Origin: a virus | Direction: 5' to 3' (one strand) | IMG/VR virus record: IMGVR_UViG_3300047586_000015 | Span: 1 to 25,800 of that record | Length of the DNA: 25,800 nt | Shown: positions 21,958 to 25,800 of the stretch, one piece after another | Layout: every line of letters begins with the position of its first letter | Numbering within the stretch: the stretch's first letter is position 1 | Made by a program: the position numbers and the translations under genes | The notes under the pieces: generated by a model | What the model was told of the DNA's origin: nothing | Seen by the model: the letters and a program-made list of their open reading frames with translations, nothing else | Databases searched by the model: none

Positions 21958-24432
21958 GTGCCAGTATTCAACCATCCCACATTCGGCGACATCCAAAGCC
22001 ACGTCTATCTCGAAGGGAAGATCCTGAAGATCTATCTCGAAGGCGATGATGTCCCCGAAGCGAAGTGGGATACCGCTGATGTCGAGTACGAGAACAAGAA
22101 GATATTCTACAACGCCCCGATCCGATACCATTGCACGGCGGTCGGGATCGAGCGGGCCAACGGTGCGATTGCAGATGGTGGCAGAGGCTTTGATGTGGAT
22201 GACAAAGTGATCCTCATGGCAAAGATAGGGTCCTCCCCTCACCTTGGCGAGGAGTACGAGAAGATGTATGTCGTCGCACACCGTGATGGTGTGGTCCCCT
22301 GTGCCTACAATTATCTCCTGATCAGAATGAGCGCCAGCGCCCTTCTTCCGCATAACCCACCTTATGGAACATGGCTTGCCGGGGCTTATACCCCGACTAC
22401 TCCAAACTCTCACCTGCATGAATATATTACGGTGTGGGACGCGGCTAAGGGAGCTCCGGCCAAGATCTACAATCCCGTGACGAAGGTGCTTTACGTCTTC
22501 CCCGTGACCGTCGAGGAATTCAAGCCTGCCTTTGACTACTACCGGTTCACCGACGAGGAGTTATTCACCTTGGAGTCGCAGGGAGACATGCAGAGCCAAG
22601 AGGCCGGATTTGTCCCTGACTGGCTCCAAGATTTTCAGGGAAATAAGATTCGCGCCGGGGCTACGCCGGATGCCTGGTGGACATCTTACGACATCTACGC
22701 AAATCCCATCTTCAGTCTGCTGGCGAATACTCAGATCGCCTTAGCCACAGACAACGCCGGGGCAGGTGACGGGACTTTCGCGAAGGCGATGGCCAAGTTC
22801 AACGCCGGAGTGGAAAATATTGTGAAGTGGAAGACGGCAAGTCCCCTGGCCTTCAACGATCAGACCCTCAGTTTTGATGTAAAGGGCTCGGATACGACGA
22901 AGGAGATCCCCACGGCAACACAGACCCAGCTGCAAGAACTCCAGGTCCTTATCGGAAAACAGAATGACCTTATCAATGCCCTCGATTCTTCCAAGATTTC
23001 CCGGTGGACAGAACTGTCCGGGATGATCCCCCTGACCGATCCCGTCCTCCAGGCCGAACTTGTGACGCTTTCCAAAAATTCGATAATTATTCAATACCTG
23101 ATCTGCAAAAGCATCAAAGATACCGCGCAACTTGAGGTAGATAGCATCCTCGGGAAGAGTACCTTTACCCCCTGGGAGATCGCCCATGATAAGAACTTGA
23201 AGCCACTGAAGGGGAATTCCTATCACATGCAGACCGTCTACGGGGAAGACGAGATATGGGTCTGCGGGAAGAATGTCTACCAAGGTATCGTGGTCAGTAA
23301 CTGCGATGCGAAGTGGAAGTTCGTTCGGTTGGCCTCCATCCCGCCTGCGATGGCCATCGGCAATCCGCACCTGGATAAACTGGCCGGGGGCGGGATCTAT
23401 TTTCTCGGCGGCGCTGGGGCCTCTCTCGGATCAGGGAAACTCATTGAGGACGTGTCGTTCGCCTTGGCGTCCAGTATCACAACCGAAAACGACGACAATC
23501 TTTTCAGCTACGGCACCCTGAAACGGATCAACGACGGCGGCTTTCACCGGACAACGCACCCCGCCTTGAAGACGACGGGTATTGGCTCATGGCGGTTGAC
23601 ACAAGGAAAGATCCCTCTCACCCCCACGGAACCAACCTTTATCACGGCGATGAACGCCCGTTCGGAACATATCGACGTCTGGAATCGGTACGATAACTGG
23701 ATGAACTCTATTCAATACTCCGCGGCGACTTATGGGGTTGACCGGACCTGGTGGTTTGCAAGCAATGCCCAGCAGTGGAGAATCCGGGCGAACTTTATTG
23801 ATACTCCCATTGGCAGCATGTGGCACGCTTCCCCCGTATGGGAGGTAGCCCTCTGGTATATGACCGGGTTCAACATCCTCTCTGGAGGACCGACCTGCCG
23901 CAGGGATGCCCCTCTGAAGACGCACTTCACCCGCCAGACAAAACACTCCAAGCGGGTCGCTGTCCAGGTCTACATTGTTCAGCGTCAGGCTGTGACGCAA
24001 TGGGATGACCCGGCCCGGACATTCGTAATCCAGCAGATCAACAAGGGGATCTATGACCACTTTGCCCCGGCAGACATCAAGTACGTGGCGGTTGGCGGCG
24101 GGGCGAATGACGATGACTACACCACGCTGACCGCAGAACAACAGAAGGCGTTGCTCTCAGATCGCGTATACCTCCGCACGCAGTACCCCGGAGAGGTCGG
24201 CTATAACCCCCCGGCAGCCCTGCGGAATAATCGAAACGAGGTTGAGATCATGGCGTCGTGTGATCTGTACTCGACGCTGAAGACGAATTTCGGGCGGATG
24301 CACCCGAACGATCAGGTTCGGAGGGGGCTCCTTGAATATGAGATCCAGAAGCTGATCACTGGGTATTATACCGGTGAGGTCCTGGGACTGAAGGACTTCT
24401 CGGAGTTCAAACTGGAAGCGAGGATCATCTGA
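21958..24432 (+). CDS. Large tail/virion protein of unknown family
   Basis: This 824-residue protein starts at GTG 21958 with AAGGAGAAGGC upstream. It is soluble, beta-rich and full of Trp, Tyr, Asn and Asp, as in many virion proteins. Near residues 300-345 a Gln/Leu-rich helix (QTQLQELQVLIGKQNDLINA) suggests an internal coiled coil, perhaps for oligomerisation. An aromatic section near residue 425 (VYGEDEIWVCGKNVYQGIVV) and residues 570-640 look like beta domains. It has no signal peptide or membrane segment. Its size and place after the fibre genes suggest a tail-tip or baseplate-like component. I do not recognise the family. Confidence 0.7.
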   Translation: MPVFNHPTFGDIQSHVYLEGKILKIYLEGDDVPEAKWDTADVEYENKKIFYNAPIRYHCTAVGIERANGAIADGGRGFDVDDKVILMAKIGSSPHLGEEYEKMYVVAHRDGVVPCAYNYLLIRMSASALLPHNPPYGTWLAGAYTPTTPNSHLHEYITVWDAAKGAPAKIYNPVTKVLYVFPVTVEEFKPAFDYYRFTDEELFTLESQGDMQSQEAGFVPDWLQDFQGNKIRAGATPDAWWTSYDIYANPIFSLLANTQIALATDNAGAGDGTFAKAMAKFNAGVENIVKWKTASPLAFNDQTLSFDVKGSDTTKEIPTATQTQLQELQVLIGKQNDLINALDSSKISRWTELSGMIPLTDPVLQAELVTLSKNSIIIQYLICKSIKDTAQLEVDSILGKSTFTPWEIAHDKNLKPLKGNSYHMQTVYGEDEIWVCGKNVYQGIVVSNCDAKWKFVRLASIPPAMAIGNPHLDKLAGGGIYFLGGAGASLGSGKLIEDVSFALASSITTENDDNLFSYGTLKRINDGGFHRTTHPALKTTGIGSWRLTQGKIPLTPTEPTFITAMNARSEHIDVWNRYDNWMNSIQYSAATYGVDRTWWFASNAQQWRIRANFIDTPIGSMWHASPVWEVALWYMTGFNILSGGPTCRRDAPLKTHFTRQTKHSKRVAVQVYIVQRQAVTQWDDPARTFVIQQINKGIYDHFAPADIKYVAVGGGANDDDYTTLTAEQQKALLSDRVYLRTQYPGEVGYNPPAALRNNRNEVEIMASCDLYSTLKTNFGRMHPNDQVRRGLLEYEIQKLITGYYTGEVLGLKDFSEFKLEARII

Positions 24433-25800
24433 TGTTACTCTTTTCGGATGGGTTTGATCAATACAACGTCTACGATATCGGGCAAAAGTGGGGTTATTTT
24501 GGCTGGAGCGGAACCCCGATCCCCAAGATCGTCTTGGGTATTGACCCTGTCGGGAACAAACCTTATGCCACCAAGAACGGGCGGGCCTTGTATCTCGGAA
24601 GTCTCAGCGCGGAATTAAACACGACATTTAAGCCGTCGCGAACTATCTACGCAGGACTGGCTGTGAGAACCCGGTCGGGGATGACATTAACTTTCAACTA
24701 CGGGGCTAAGGTTCCGATCGGCAGAGGGGGAGGGGTCGGATTGCCCAGGGAGAAGTGGATTTCCACCCTCACGCTTACCATCGACCAATACTACATCGGC
24801 ATCAGCCAAACTTTCCTTGGCCTCACTGCGTGGGGGGCGGGTGTAGCTCCCGCACAGGCAGGCGGAATCAACACCACGATGAATATGTGGTCCGGGGATT
24901 ACCACTACATCCAAGTGGCGATGACCCTCTCCGGGAATAATTCTGCTCAACCGCAGGCGTGGATTGAGGTTAGGGTTGGCAGTCGTTTGGTCAACCGGTT
25001 TTCGGCACAAAATATCCTGACCAGTCTCCCGGATGAGACCTCCCCGTACTCTTATATCAACGCGCTGAGCATCTATCCAGCGGGTGGGACGGGGACTACC
25101 CTGGACGACGTCTACATCTGCAACGACGAGGGGTCGGTAAACTGTGGTTTTCTCGGGAACGTGAAAGTGAGAAGAGCCGTCCCTATCGCGGAAGGATCGG
25201 AGAACGACGCGACACCCGTGGGGGGAAACACGGGTTATCGTTTTCAGTATGTCGATGAGGACTTCATTTCTCTCGCGCAGGTTCTGCCTTATCCCCAACC
25301 GACTCCAGAACAGGACCCGCTTTTCATCCCCTGGGAGAAAGGAGTCGATGACTATCTTGTCTTGGCCTCTCAGGGCGACCGCCAGATGCTGTGTTTCACA
25401 AATGTTGATTTTGCCGGATCTGAACCTATCATTTTCGGGGCAGTACTTCACACCTTGGCAAGAGGACAATACAGAAACGCTGTCGGGTCCACGGCGCTGA
25501 AAGGAATCAAGAAAACCGGTGCAGAACCCATTGATGAGGCCATTCCCACGGATACTCCCCTTAAATTTTCCCCAACCGCGCTCGCGACTGGGGGATGGGA
25601 CACCTACCCGATGGTCTTTGAGAATGACGAGGTCGTCACTCCAGGACAGCCGTATCAGATATGGAACCCGACTGCGCTCAATGGATCGGAGTTCGGAATT
25701 GAGTTGGCCCGCTGTGAGTTAGATCCTGCGATTTATGACCAGGACCTTGTGCGCTTCAACCTTGTTTTTGAGCAAACCGTGGCCGAATTCCTTGGGTTCT
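24432..25800 (+). CDS. Partial tail/virion protein, runs off the right edge
   Basis: ATG 24432 overlaps the previous stop (TGATG) and the frame stays open for 456 codons to the window end, so the C-terminus is missing. The N-terminus (MLLFSDGFDQYNVYDIGQKW) and the following ~230 residues, with NGRALYLG and TLDDVYICNDEGS, resemble a LamG-like beta-sandwich found in phage tail proteins. Later parts (GVDDYLVLASQGDRQMLCFT) suggest further beta domains. Its role in the tail is inferred from context. Confidence 0.75.
   Translation, partial: MLLFSDGFDQYNVYDIGQKWGYFGWSGTPIPKIVLGIDPVGNKPYATKNGRALYLGSLSAELNTTFKPSRTIYAGLAVRTRSGMTLTFNYGAKVPIGRGGGVGLPREKWISTLTLTIDQYYIGISQTFLGLTAWGAGVAPAQAGGINTTMNMWSGDYHYIQVAMTLSGNNSAQPQAWIEVRVGSRLVNRFSAQNILTSLPDETSPYSYINALSIYPAGGTGTTLDDVYICNDEGSVNCGFLGNVKVRRAVPIAEGSENDATPVGGNTGYRFQYVDEDFISLAQVLPYPQPTPEQDPLFIPWEKGVDDYLVLASQGDRQMLCFTNVDFAGSEPIIFGAVLHTLARGQYRNAVGSTALKGIKKTGAEPIDEAIPTDTPLKFSPTALATGGWDTYPMVFENDEVVTPGQPYQIWNPTALNGSEFGIELARCELDPAIYDQDLVRFNLVFEQTVAEFLGF

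Noticed and set aside
1-25800. CRISPR array, tRNA genes, reverse transcriptase or diversity-generating retroelement, integrase
   Set aside because: I looked for regular spacer repeats, cloverleaf-like sequences, RT motifs and recombinase motifs and found none that I could support.

Overview
The window reads as the late (packaging, head, lysis, tail) block of a tailed double-stranded DNA phage or prophage. I see no integrase, repressor, replication gene, tail sheath, tail tube or tape-measure gene. The head genes pair a P22-type portal with an N4-gp56-type capsid protein, followed by an adaptor-like and a tail-hub-like protein, which points to a short-tailed (podovirus-type) virion. GC content is moderately high, Shine-Dalgarno sites are strong, and most starts are ATG with some GTG. 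The host is probably Gram-negative because two spanin-like envelope proteins are present. A fragmentary DUF2934-like gene on the left edge would fit a deltaproteobacterial (Desulfobacterota-type) host, but this is inference.

Layout. 1-76: start of a minus-strand DUF2934-like gene. 77-474: non-coding leader with small dyads and a tandem 8-mer. 475-5339: small terminase, large terminase, a small unknown protein and the portal, overlapping or abutting. 5353-5568: a small protein, then a strong terminator at 5647-5692. 5734-10915: a scaffold-like protein, major capsid protein, an unknown head protein, a small linker protein, an adaptor-like protein and a beta-rich tail-hub candidate, with gene-end hairpins after the capsid gene and the gene that follows it, and a strong terminator at about 10969-11015. 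10981-11727: an antisense HNH endonuclease gene that looks inserted. 11825-13322: a structural protein and several microproteins. 13346-16674: DUF1353 protein, GH108 endolysin, papain-like protease, a secreted protein, a holin candidate and an overlapping spanin-like pair. 16695-21607: a tail-fibre/adhesin cluster (collagen-like fibre, glycine-rich protein, double LamG protein). 21637-25800: three further proteins of unknown function, the last running off the window.

How the genes fit together. The terminase pair would feed DNA through the portal into a head built from the capsid protein on the scaffold. Adaptor and hub proteins would close the head, the 16.7-25.8 kb proteins would form the tail tip and host-binding fibres, and the 13.3-16.7 kb genes would open the host envelope.

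The most interesting observations are: (1) a helically phased array of AAAYCTG heptamers inside the 5' part of the small terminase gene, a candidate pac site; (2) an HNH gene inserted within a terminator-leader cassette that has an intact second copy elsewhere in the window, with its last 13 codons supplied by the phage terminator and a promoter placing the transcript start on its ATG; (3) a papain-type protease ending in an Asp-box inside the lysis region; (4) an EF-hand loop inserted in the GH108 endolysin; (5) an unusual spanin-like pair.
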